Positions 7,657 through 13,906 of a stretch of 13,906 bases of DNA are shown piece by piece. The DNA lies in assembly GCA_018695965.1 (NCBI GenBank), contig JABHQB010000097.1, positions 1 through 13,906 on the forward strand, written 5' to 3'. The stretch's first letter is position 1. Each line of letters opens with the position of its first letter. A program made the translations under genes and the position numbers. This DNA comes from Flavobacteriales bacterium (GTDB lineage: Bacteria; Bacteroidota; Bacteroidia; Flavobacteriales; BACL11). Below the pieces are notes generated by a model. It searched no databases and had not been told where the DNA came from. It was given only the letters and a program-made list of their open reading frames with translations.

Positions 7657-8307
7657 TTACTGAGTAAAAACAAACTCTAAAATATTCGATCCCATCTTCA
7701 GAGCTTCTAATCTTGTTTGCTGACTATCATTATGTACTTCCTGATCTTCCCAACCATCTCCTAAGTCTGACTCGTAAGTGTAAAGAAGAACTAATTTACC
7801 TTCTATAAAAATCCCAAAAGCTTGAGGGTTATTTCTTTCATGTTCATGAATTTTTGGTAATCCGTTTGTAAACTTATAAATCTGATGAAAAACATCATGA
7901 GAGGGAGGGATTTCTACTAAATCATTATTTGGAAATATTTTCTTTATTTCGGACCTTACAAAAGGATCCATTCCATAATTATCATCAATATGAAGGAAGC
8001 CTCCAGATAATAGATAGTTTCGTAGGTTCTCCGCCTCCTTTGCAGAGAAAACAACATTTCCATGCCCAGTCATGTGTAAAAACGGATAATTGAAAATATC
8101 TAGACTTCCTACTTCAACGGTAGCAATTTCTTTTTTTATATTGGTATTAATATTTTTATTGCAGAATTCTACCAGATTTGGTAATGATGTTGGGTTTGCG
8201 TACCAATCTCCACCACCATTGTATTTTAAAACGGCAATTTGATAGCTGTTTTGTGAAAATAGAATTAATGGAGAAAGAAGTAAAATAAAAAGAATTTTCT
8301 TAATCAT
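7657..8307 (-). CDS. Exported DUF4159 domain protein
   Basis: This 216-residue protein has an N-terminal signal peptide (1-18, ending LFS, then Gln19) and a single DUF4159 domain covering almost all of the mature part. Visible family landmarks are GGGDWYANP (31-39), FLHMTGHG (76-83), GGFLHIDDNYG (102-112) and LVLLYTYESDLGDGWED (172-188). DUF4159 is generally placed in the class I glutamine-amidotransferase-like fold, but no activity is established. I see no convincing catalytic Cys, so an enzymatic role cannot be claimed. Its ATG lies inside the end of the nuclease gene (8-nt overlap), so the two are probably translationally coupled. It is the last gene of the rsmE operon and probably periplasmic. 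Confidence 0.9.
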   Translation of the reverse strand: MIKKILFILLLSPLILFSQNSYQIAVLKYNGGGDWYANPTSLPNLVEFCNKNINTNIKKEIATVEVGSLDIFNYPFLHMTGHGNVVFSAKEAENLRNYLLSGGFLHIDDNYGMDPFVRSEIKKIFPNNDLVEIPPSHDVFHQIYKFTNGLPKIHEHERNNPQAFGIFIEGKLVLLYTYESDLGDGWEDQEVHNDSQQTRLEALKMGSNILEFVFTQ

Positions 8308-9148
8308 GATGATGACAATGTCCGCTTGTGTTTTTTGTTTTATTTTGGCACCTTTTTCCTTTTTGTGTAGTGCCTTTACATTGAGTTGCTAAAGTAGTGT
8401 TTTCTGTTTTGTATTTTGTAGTAGTTACGATCCAATTCCAATCTTCTTTATGTACTTCTGATTCTAATTTTTCCTCTATTTTATCTTCTATTGCAGGAAA
8501 GAAGTCAATATTGGTTCTTTTTTCAAGATTATTAACTGTACACACATAATAATCTAAATCTTTTTCTCCGCTCTCATTTGGAAGCATAAAAGAAATCATC
8601 TTTTGTTCTGATGGATCATAAATAACTTTATAATAATATTTTGGAACACACACTTTATTACTTCCAATATAGGAACTACAAGAACTTAAAATAGGGCCAG
8701 TAACTACATAAATACTACTTGCTGACCCCCAACTTCTAACTAATTTTTCTAAATTCCCCCAAATACCTCTATTGAAAGATGGGTTTTGTGGACTCATATT
8801 ACTCATGTAAAAACTTTCACTCATTGCAGTAGAACTGAAACTAAAATCATGAGCAGGAGCTAAATGTCCTCTATCAAAACCTGAACCTTTATAATCAGAT
8901 AAGGTGGCAGAATTGCTACTTATCTTTTTATCAATTCTGAAATCATCTGTTCTACTAACCAGACCTAAAATCTTTTCTTTTTTTATCTCATAAAAAACCC
9001 ACTCTGCTTGTTCGTGCTGCTCGGAATAAGAAAGGGAATAGTAGATGTGATGAACCAACTCTCCATTCCATGTTGGTAAGAAATTACTTACTTCTTGAGA
9101 AAATAAGAATATTGGAGATAAAAATAATATTATAAATATTTTTTTCAT
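8300..9148 (-). CDS. Secreted DNA/RNA non-specific endonuclease with Cys/His tail
   Basis: This 282-residue protein belongs to the NUC1/Serratia-type beta-beta-alpha-metal nucleases, which cut DNA and RNA without sequence preference using Mg2+. A signal peptide (1-17, ending LFS, then Gln18) points to export. The active-site motif DRGHLAP is at 92-98, with His95 as the general base. Asn126 (in NRGIWGNLE) is the expected metal ligand and Glu134 the supporting acid; their 8-residue spacing equals Asn119/Glu127 of the Serratia enzyme. The nuclease domain ends near residue 240. The last 26 residues hold Cys257, Cys267, Cys278 and His279-281 in a C-x-G-T-x2-G-x2-C ... C-x2-H pattern, which could bind a metal. 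It starts 3 nt after rsmE stops and overlaps the DUF4159 gene by 8 nt. A role in nucleotide scavenging is likely but inferred. Confidence 0.93.
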   Translation of the reverse strand: MKKIFIILFLSPIFLFSQEVSNFLPTWNGELVHHIYYSLSYSEQHEQAEWVFYEIKKEKILGLVSRTDDFRIDKKISSNSATLSDYKGSGFDRGHLAPAHDFSFSSTAMSESFYMSNMSPQNPSFNRGIWGNLEKLVRSWGSASSIYVVTGPILSSCSSYIGSNKVCVPKYYYKVIYDPSEQKMISFMLPNESGEKDLDYYVCTVNNLEKRTNIDFFPAIEDKIEEKLESEVHKEDWNWIVTTTKYKTENTTLATQCKGTTQKGKRCQNKTKNTSGHCHHHD

Positions 9149-9151
9149 AAT

Positions 9152-9844
9152 CTATTGATTATTATTAATAGTAGTTGCGGATACAACCCCTGCAGTTTCT
9201 GTTCTTAAACGGCTGTTTCCTAAACTAATTGATTGGTAATTATTATTAGCAGCTTTCTTAATTTCAGTAGCAGAGAAGTCACCTTCTGGTCCAATTAATA
9301 TAAGTGTCCTTTTTTCTGTATTCTTTTCTTTTAATTCTATCTTTTCTCCTTGTTCACAATGGGCAATATATTTGCTACCATCAAAGTTTTTTTGTATAAA
9401 ATCAGTAAAAGAAATAGATTCATTTAGTTTTGGTAGACGGTACTTTAAAGATTGTTTCATAGCAGAGAGTAAAATTCTATTACATCTTTCTGTTTTTACT
9501 ACTTTTCTCTCTGATCTATCACAAATAATAGGAGTAATTTCATCAATACCAATTTCAGTTGCTTTTTCCAAAAACCACTCAAAACGATCCATGTTTTTTG
9601 TAGGTGCAATTGCAATATGTAAATAATAATCATGTCCTTTCTCTTTCTTTATCTTCTCAATTACTTTTACTCTTGTTTTTTTTGTGTCAGAACTAGTAAT
9701 TTCTGAAACAAGTAAATTCCCTTTACCATCTGTAAAGTTTAATATGTCACCTTCTTTTTTTCTGAGAACTCGAGTAATATGTTTGCTTTCCTCTGATGAA
9801 ATTGTGAAATCGTTTTCAGTGTTTTCTGTAAAGAATAATTGCAT
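9152..9844 (-). CDS. rsmE: 16S rRNA (uracil-1498-N3)-methyltransferase
   Basis: RsmE is a SPOUT-class enzyme that methylates N3 of U1498 in 16S rRNA within the assembled 30S subunit. The protein has 230 residues, normal for the family. It begins with the PUA-like RNA-binding domain (MQLFFTENTEND..., HITRVLRKKEGD). The trefoil-knot methyltransferase domain follows, with LIGPEGDFS (183-191) and LGNSRLRTETAG (208-219), the AdoMet-binding loops. I chose the ATG at 9844, where the conserved N-terminus begins. An in-frame ATG at 9877 would add 11 residues that fall inside the pckA terminator and the -7 box. It heads an operon with the endonuclease and the DUF4159 gene. Confidence 0.96.
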   Translation of the reverse strand: MQLFFTENTENDFTISSEESKHITRVLRKKEGDILNFTDGKGNLLVSEITSSDTKKTRVKVIEKIKKEKGHDYYLHIAIAPTKNMDRFEWFLEKATEIGIDEITPIICDRSERKVVKTERCNRILLSAMKQSLKYRLPKLNESISFTDFIQKNFDGSKYIAHCEQGEKIELKEKNTEKRTLILIGPEGDFSATEIKKAANNNYQSISLGNSRLRTETAGVVSATTINNNQ

Positions 9845-9848
9845 AAAA

Positions 9849-9856
9849 CAAAAGTA
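9849..9856 (-). promoter_or_regulatory. -7 box (TACTTTTG) of the rsmE operon
   Basis: Read on the minus strand this is an exact TAnnTTTG match, only 4 nt before the rsmE ATG at 9844. It begins 1 nt after the T run of the pckA terminator. No TTTG is present at the -33 position, which falls within the hairpin. The predicted transcript would be nearly leaderless, or would start inside the first codons. Confidence 0.4.
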
Positions 9857-9857
9857 T

Positions 9858-9883
9858 AAAAAAAACCGAGTTCTCACTCGGTT
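9858..9883 (-). terminator. Strong intrinsic terminator of pckA
   Basis: On the minus strand AACCGAGT (9883-9876) and ACTCGGTT (9871-9864) form a perfect 8-bp stem around the tetraloop GAGA. The T run extends to 9858. It begins 22 nt after the pckA stop. In the plus direction it lacks a good T tract, so it should act mainly on pckA. Confidence 0.9.
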
Positions 9884-9905
9884 CTATTTCAATATAAAAA
9901 CGAAA

Positions 9906-11516
9906 TTAACTTTTTATAGTTGATTTTGGTGCAGCATCTAATATTTCTTCATTTGCAAATTCTGCAAACTGAGAAAAGTTTTTGTTAAAAGCATCTGCTA
10001 ATTCGTTTGCTTTATTGTCGTATTTTTCTTTGTTTTCCCAAGTGTTCTTAGGGCTTAAAATTTCAGATGGTACATTTGGACATGATGTTGGCATTTTCAA
10101 TCCAAATACTACATGAGTAGAATATTCTACATCATCCAACTCACCATTCAGAATTGCAGAAATCATAGATCTTGTATGTTTTAATGAGATTCTTTCTCCA
10201 ACACCATATTCTCCACCAGACCAACCTGTGTTTATTAGCCATACATTTACATTGCTTTCATCCATTTTTTCTCCTAGCATCTCCGCATATTTCGTAGGAT
10301 GAAGTGGCATAAATGGAGCTCCAAAACAAGCAGAGAAGGTAGTTTGGGGTTCTGTAACTCCAGCTTCTGTTCCGGCTACTTTTGCAGTATATCCTGAAAT
10401 AAAATGGAACATTGATTGTCCTTTTGTAAGTTTTGATACTGGAGGTAATACTCCAAATGCATCTGCTGTAAGGAAGAAAATATTTTTTGGATTGTGTGCA
10501 AGTGATGGAACAGCAATATTATCTATATGATCTATTGGATAACTTACTCTAGTATTTTGAGTAATAGTACCATCTTCATAGTTTGGATTATTTGTACCTT
10601 CAAAGAAAGAAATGTTTTCTAATAGAGCTCCTTCTCTTACAGCTGCAAAAATATCTGGTTCTTTTTCGGCAGATAAGTCAATACATTTAGCATAGCATCC
10701 ACCTTCAAAATTAAATACAGTATCTCCATCCCAACCATGTTCATCATCACCAATTAAATCTCTGTTTGGATCAGCAGAAAGGGTCGTTTTTCCAGTTCCG
10801 GATAAACCAAAGAAGATTGCAGTATCTCCATCTTTTCCAACGTTTGCTGAACAATGCATTGGAAGTACATTTTTCTGATGTGGTAATATAAAATTAAGTG
10901 CTGAAAAAATCCCTTTCTTAATTTCACCTGTATAACCTGTCCCCCCGATTAGAATTATCTTTTTTGTAAAATTTAATATTGCAAAATTATGCTGACGAGT
11001 ACCATCTACTTCTGCATCTGCCATAAACCCAGGAGCATTTAAGATGGTCCATTCTGGTTCAAAGTTTTCTATTTCCTTATCTGTCGGTCGTAAAAACATA
11101 TTGTATGCAAACATATTACTCCAAGCATATTCATTTACAACTCTGATGTTCATTCTGTAATTCTGATCTGCACAAGCATAAGAATCTCTCACAAATAATT
11201 CTTTGTCGCATAAATAATTCAATACCTTCTGGTTTAACTTATCAAATTTATCTTCCTCAAATGAAAGGTTTACATCTCCCCACCAAACAGAATTTTTTGA
11301 GATTTGATCTTTTACAATAAATCTGTCCATTGGTGATCTACCTGTAAATTCTCCAGTATTTATATTTATTGCTCCAGATGAGGTGATAATAGCTTGTCCT
11401 TTTTCAACAGCAATCTTTGTGAGTTCTTCTGGAGATAGATTCCAGTGAGCTGTTGCGTTTTTTATTCCTAAATCAGAGATGGTAGCATCTTGTGCTCTCT
11501 TGCCTGTCTCGGTCAT
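9906..11516 (-). CDS. pckA: Phosphoenolpyruvate carboxykinase (ATP)
   Basis: PckA converts oxaloacetate plus ATP to phosphoenolpyruvate, CO2 and ADP, the entry step of gluconeogenesis (or the reverse, CO2-fixing direction in some fermenters). The 536-residue length fits the ATP-dependent class (about 540 in E. coli). The P-loop GLSGTGKT is at 237-244 and the kinase-2/metal motif DLIGDDEHGW at 253-262. Substrate-binding residues sit in GRSPMDRF (59-66), GTGYTGEIKKG (192-202) and MHCSANVG (220-227). A GTP-type enzyme would look different in all of these. The gene has its own -7 box (11547-11554) with an overlapping inverted repeat and a strong terminator (9858-9883). It can therefore be controlled apart from the DUF423 gene before it and rsmE after it. 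Confidence 0.98.
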   Translation of the reverse strand: MTETGKRAQDATISDLGIKNATAHWNLSPEELTKIAVEKGQAIITSSGAININTGEFTGRSPMDRFIVKDQISKNSVWWGDVNLSFEEDKFDKLNQKVLNYLCDKELFVRDSYACADQNYRMNIRVVNEYAWSNMFAYNMFLRPTDKEIENFEPEWTILNAPGFMADAEVDGTRQHNFAILNFTKKIILIGGTGYTGEIKKGIFSALNFILPHQKNVLPMHCSANVGKDGDTAIFFGLSGTGKTTLSADPNRDLIGDDEHGWDGDTVFNFEGGCYAKCIDLSAEKEPDIFAAVREGALLENISFFEGTNNPNYEDGTITQNTRVSYPIDHIDNIAVPSLAHNPKNIFFLTADAFGVLPPVSKLTKGQSMFHFISGYTAKVAGTEAGVTEPQTTFSACFGAPFMPLHPTKYAEMLGEKMDESNVNVWLINTGWSGGEYGVGERISLKHTRSMISAILNGELDDVEYSTHVVFGLKMPTSCPNVPSEILSPKNTWENKEKYDNKANELADAFNKNFSQFAEFANEEILDAAPKSTIKS

Positions 11517-11546
11517 AATCTATTTTTTTTAGTACGATTTGTAGTG

Positions 11547-11554
11547 CAAAGATA
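11547..11554 (-). promoter_or_regulatory. -7 box (TATCTTTG) of pckA
   Basis: An exact match to the commonest form of the Bacteroidota -7 element lies 30 nt before the pckA ATG. The -33 position has no TTTG, so the promoter may be weak or activator-dependent. An inverted repeat (11554-11569) occupies the spacer. Confidence 0.6.
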
Positions 11555-11569
11555 TGTATTTATATACAT
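11554..11569. promoter_or_regulatory. Inverted repeat in the pckA promoter (possible operator)
   Basis: ATGTAT and ATACAT form perfect 6-bp arms separated by TTAT, giving a two-fold symmetric 16-bp site. It touches the upstream edge of the pckA -7 box, where a dimeric regulator would affect polymerase binding. AT-rich DNA makes such sites common by chance, so this is only a candidate. Confidence 0.35.
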
Positions 11570-11965
11570 CTAAATATGTGATGAGTCATTCTTTTTAACA
11601 ATGAAAAATAGCAACATCCAAGAGCTAATTAAAAACAATCCTCCTATAGGAGTTATTGCACCTAGAAATGATAGTGACATATTTAAGATATTTTGTAATG
11701 ACAAGAAATAAATAGAGAAGGAAAATAAAATAACTCCAAAGGACATGATTTGTAATACTCTATTTAATTTATCTGTAAATTTATTAGTGTTTAATGATAA
11801 GATTATTATTCCTAAAGCATGAAACATTTGGTATCTTACCCCTGTTTTAAAAGAAGAAAGTTCATCTGCAGAAAGCAAGTCTTTTAATAGATGAGCTCCA
11901 AATGCTCCTAATATTACAGATGTTAACGCAAATATTACTCCAACTTTAAAATATTTGTTTCCCAT
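11570..11965 (-). CDS. DUF423 family small membrane protein
   Basis: This protein has 131 residues and about four membrane-spanning segments (roughly 6-25, 43-58, 70-90 and 98-125). The DUF423 pattern is clear: the N-terminal LGAFGAHLLKD, the middle GVRYQMFHALGI, and later TPIGGLFLISSW. The family (YgdD/YwdK relatives) is widespread in the inner membrane, and its function is not established. It lies 53 nt upstream of pckA on the same strand without a terminator between them, so read-through into pckA is possible, though pckA has its own -7 box. A divergent gene starts 70 nt away on the other side. Confidence 0.92.
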   Translation of the reverse strand: MGNKYFKVGVIFALTSVILGAFGAHLLKDLLSADELSSFKTGVRYQMFHALGIIILSLNTNKFTDKLNRVLQIMSFGVILFSFSIYFLSLQNILNMSLSFLGAITPIGGLFLISSWMLLFFIVKKNDSSHI

Positions 11966-11981
11966 TTTATTTAAATTTTTA

Positions 11982-12011
11982 TTGGAGCAAATTAAATAAA
12001 TAATACTTTAG
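11982..12011 (+). promoter_or_regulatory. Predicted promoter of the saccharopine reductase gene (TTG-N19-TACTTTAG)
   Basis: TTGG at 11982-11985 and TACTTTAG at 12004-12011 (one mismatch to TAnnTTTG) are spaced by 19 nt counted from the TTG. The leader would be about 20 nt. A weaker, facing promoter for the DUF423 gene (TTAATTTG, 11995-11988 on the minus strand) overlaps it. Confidence 0.45.
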
Positions 12012-12035
12012 CAATCTTTAATAATTAAAATAAGA

Positions 12036-13367
12036 ATGAAGAAAATATTAGTTTTAGGAGCGGGAAGATCGGCAACTACATTAATTGATTACTTAATTAC
12101 TAATTCTGAAGAAAACAACTGGTTTGTTACTGTAGGGGATTTTTCTGTTGAATTAGCAGAAGAATCAGTTGGTAATTCTGAAAAAGCGAAAGCAATATTT
12201 TTTAATGTTACAGATGATAATCAGAGAAGAGAGGAAATCAGAAATTCTGATATTGTTGTATCTATGCTTCCTGCAAGAATGCATTTTTTAGTAGCTGAGG
12301 ATTGTGTAAACTTGAAAAAGAATTTAGTTACAGCCTCTTATGTTTCTGATGAGCTGAGGCAGTTGAATGAAAAAGCAAAGCAATCAGGAGTTTTATTGTT
12401 AAATGAAATTGGTTTAGATCCCGGTATTGATCATATGTCGGCCATGCAACTTATTGATGAAATAAAAGAGAAAGGAGGGGAGTTAACTTCTTTTAAATCT
12501 TTTTGTGGAGGATTAGTTCACCCAGATTATGATCACAATCCTTGGAATTATAAATTTACTTGGAATCCAAGAAATGTTGTTTTGGCAGGACAAGGAACTG
12601 CTCAGTACATAAAAAAAGGAAAATACAAGTATATTCCCTACACAAAGTTATTTGAAAGAACGGAATGTATGAATATTCTTGATGTTGGAGAGTTTGAAGG
12701 GTACGCTAATAGGGATTCTTTAAGTTATAGAGATTCTTATGGTTTAGAAAATATACCTACAATATTCAGAGGAACATTAAGAAAAAAAGGTTTTTGCAAA
12801 TCATGGAATATGTTTGTTCAACTTGGGATGACAGATGACACTTATAGTGTAGAGAATTCAGAAAATTTAACATATAGGGAGTTTACAAATTTATTTTTCC
12901 CCTATAATAATAAGTTGACTGTTGAGCAGAAATTCTGTAATTATTTAAATGTTTCCAATAATTCTGATGAGTTTAAAAAAGCAGAATGGATGGGGATTTT
13001 CTCTAAGAATATTATTGGAATTGAGAAGTCTACTCCTGCGAAAATATTACAAAAAATAACAGAGGAAAAATGGACTCTTTCAAAAGAGGATAGGGATATG
13101 GTAGTAATGCAACATCAATTTGAGTATTTACTAGATAGTGAAACAAAAAAAATAAATTCTTCTTTAGTGGTTTTTGGAGACAACCAAAGAGATACTGCAA
13201 TGGCAAAAACAGTTGGACTGCCAGTTGCAATTGCTACAAAACTTATCTTAAATGGAGAGATAAAATCTATTGGAGTTCAGATTCCAACCACCAAAGATAT
13301 TTACAATCCTGTACTTAAAGAGCTTTCAGGAAATGGAATTAATTTTATAGAGGAAGAGATTAGTTAA
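12036..13367 (+). CDS. Saccharopine dehydrogenase family protein (Lys9-like reductase)
   Basis: This 443-residue protein closely follows the plan of yeast Lys9 (saccharopine reductase, about 446 residues). That enzyme interconverts saccharopine with glutamate plus aminoadipate semialdehyde using NAD(P). The N-terminal Rossmann fold carries GAGRSAT (8-14). The family's central motif NEIGLDPGIDH spans 123-133, followed by FCGGL (156-160) and the NPWNYKFTWNPRNV stretch (168-181), all conserved in Lys9-type enzymes. The C-terminal domain ends with a typical AKTVGLPVAIATKLIL segment. It lacks the lysine-ketoglutarate reductase half of the bifunctional AASS enzyme, and no such partner is in the window. 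Lysine catabolism is the likely setting, but this is inferred. Its last 8 bases overlap the convergent rimM. Confidence 0.9.
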   Translation: MKKILVLGAGRSATTLIDYLITNSEENNWFVTVGDFSVELAEESVGNSEKAKAIFFNVTDDNQRREEIRNSDIVVSMLPARMHFLVAEDCVNLKKNLVTASYVSDELRQLNEKAKQSGVLLLNEIGLDPGIDHMSAMQLIDEIKEKGGELTSFKSFCGGLVHPDYDHNPWNYKFTWNPRNVVLAGQGTAQYIKKGKYKYIPYTKLFERTECMNILDVGEFEGYANRDSLSYRDSYGLENIPTIFRGTLRKKGFCKSWNMFVQLGMTDDTYSVENSENLTYREFTNLFFPYNNKLTVEQKFCNYLNVSNNSDEFKKAEWMGIFSKNIIGIEKSTPAKILQKITEEKWTLSKEDRDMVVMQHQFEYLLDSETKKINSSLVVFGDNQRDTAMAKTVGLPVAIATKLILNGEIKSIGVQIPTTKDIYNPVLKELSGNGINFIEEEIS

Positions 13368-13878
13368 TGTCAATTAATTCTTGAGGAATATTTACTTCTA
13401 GAATTTTCTTTTTTAGATTAATGTTAATCACAAAATTATCATGGAAGGGAATAAAAAACTCCTTTTTCCCATCCCTTACAACAATTAATTTTTGGGATGT
13501 TTTATCATTAACAAAATTTACTATTCCAATTCTACCCAGAGTATTATCTATAACATCAAAACCTACAATTAATTTATCAGGATTTATATTTTTTATTTCT
13601 GGAAGAAATTTATTTGGAAGGTAAACCTTTCTTTTTAGTATTTTAAGTGCTTGTTCTTCTGAATCCACATCCTCTAGTTTCACTAGTAGTACTTGTTTCT
13701 TTTTCGGACGAACACTTTCTGCAAAATAAGGGATAAGTTCATTATTATCTTCAATATAGAAAAATTCAATATCTGTATAAACTAAAAGGATGTCATTATC
13801 ATTATAGATATTGACATCCCCTTTATAACCATGAAGTTTAAAAATTGTACCAAGTAAAAAGCAATCTTGCTTTTCCAT
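13360..13878 (-). CDS. rimM: Ribosome maturation factor RimM
   Basis: RimM assists late assembly of the 30S subunit by binding ribosomal protein S19 and the 16S rRNA head region. The 172-residue protein has the two expected domains. The N-terminal RimM beta-barrel shows LLGTIFKLHGYKGDVNIYND (8-27). The C-terminal PRC-barrel (about 105-172) shows VIDNTLGRIGIV and EFFIPFHDNFV, then a closing PQELIDI that replaces the usual PEGLLDL. The start is 6 nt after the stop of what looks like rpsP, the usual upstream partner. No trmD follows, unlike the proteobacterial rpsP-rimM-trmD operon; the next gene is convergent and overlaps by 8 bp. Confidence 0.95.
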   Translation of the reverse strand: MEKQDCFLLGTIFKLHGYKGDVNIYNDNDILLVYTDIEFFYIEDNNELIPYFAESVRPKKKQVLLVKLEDVDSEEQALKILKRKVYLPNKFLPEIKNINPDKLIVGFDVIDNTLGRIGIVNFVNDKTSQKLIVVRDGKKEFFIPFHDNFVININLKKKILEVNIPQELIDIN

Positions 13879-13884
13879 TGGTTT

Positions 13885-13906
13885 TTAAGCTTCTTTTGTT
13901 TTTTCT
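13885..13906 (-). CDS. rpsP: C-terminal tail of probable ribosomal protein S16 (partial)
   Basis: On the minus strand the last bases read Glu-Lys-Thr-Lys-Glu-Ala-stop, the stop being at 13885-13887. A charged Lys/Glu/Ala tail is what bacteroidete S16 proteins carry after their conserved core, and rpsP directly precedes rimM in most bacteria. Only six codons are visible, so the call rests on position and composition. Confidence 0.45.

Noticed and set aside
9154..9175. Run of ATT/AAT triplets at the end of rsmE as a microsatellite
   Set aside because: It encodes the short Asn-rich C-terminus of RsmE and is too short and irregular to count as a repeat.
9372..9626. Open frame of 84 codons opposite rsmE
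   Set aside because: It lies wholly inside the well-supported rsmE gene, has no family resemblance and no promoter or spacing support.
9845..9877. Upstream ATG giving an 11-residue longer RsmE
   Set aside because: The extra residues come from terminator and promoter DNA and are not part of the conserved RsmE N-terminus.
1..13906. Defence system, CRISPR array, mobile element, tRNA or phage region
   Set aside because: All of the window except short gaps is accounted for by conserved chromosomal genes; I saw no spaced repeats, transposase, integrase or tRNA-like cloverleaf.

Overview
The window is an ordinary stretch of a chromosome from a member of the Bacteroidota, most likely a flavobacterium. 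Four things point there. The DNA is very AT-rich, and no stop codon of the 13 complete genes is TGA. Promoter-like TAnnTTTG boxes sit just before several start codons. There is a protein with the type B sorting domain of the type IX secretion system (T9SS), plus lipoproteins and exported proteins with a glutamine right after the predicted signal-peptide cut. The remaining genes are core genes of that group: priA, panB, dnaK, rsmE, pckA and rimM. I see no rRNA, tRNA, CRISPR array, insertion sequence, phage gene or obvious foreign island. No intergenic gap reaches 300 bases; the largest is 142 bases, before dnaK.

Layout, left to right. The 3' part of priA (+, cut by the window edge) meets a minus-strand operon tail to tail. 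Read in its own direction, that operon is a tiny exported SPOR-like protein, panB (pantothenate synthesis) and an RluA-type pseudouridine synthase, with junctions of 1 nt or less. A divergent promoter region of 64 nt separates it from a plus-strand lipoprotein of unknown family. Next comes a 142-nt regulatory gap with a hairpin terminator, a near-perfect direct repeat and a good promoter for dnaK (+). dnaK ends in a strong terminator that runs almost straight into the promoter of a small T9SS-secreted protein (+).

That gene meets a second minus-strand operon tail to tail: rsmE (16S rRNA methyltransferase), a secreted DNA/RNA endonuclease and a DUF4159 protein. Upstream of it, and separated by a terminator, is pckA (PEP carboxykinase, -), preceded by a small DUF423 membrane protein (-). 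Divergent from DUF423 is a Lys9-type saccharopine reductase (+), whose end overlaps the end of rimM (-). The last 22 bases look like the C-terminal tail of rpsP, the usual partner of rimM.

Functionally this is housekeeping (replication restart, protein folding, ribosome maturation, vitamin B5, gluconeogenesis, lysine metabolism) mixed with cell-envelope and exported proteins. I did not find a convincing new biological system. The points most worth a second look are regulatory: the repeat in the dnaK promoter, an inverted repeat in the pckA promoter, and two promoters packed against terminators. Two small exported-protein curiosities follow: the SPOR-like miniprotein and the Cys/His tail of the nuclease.
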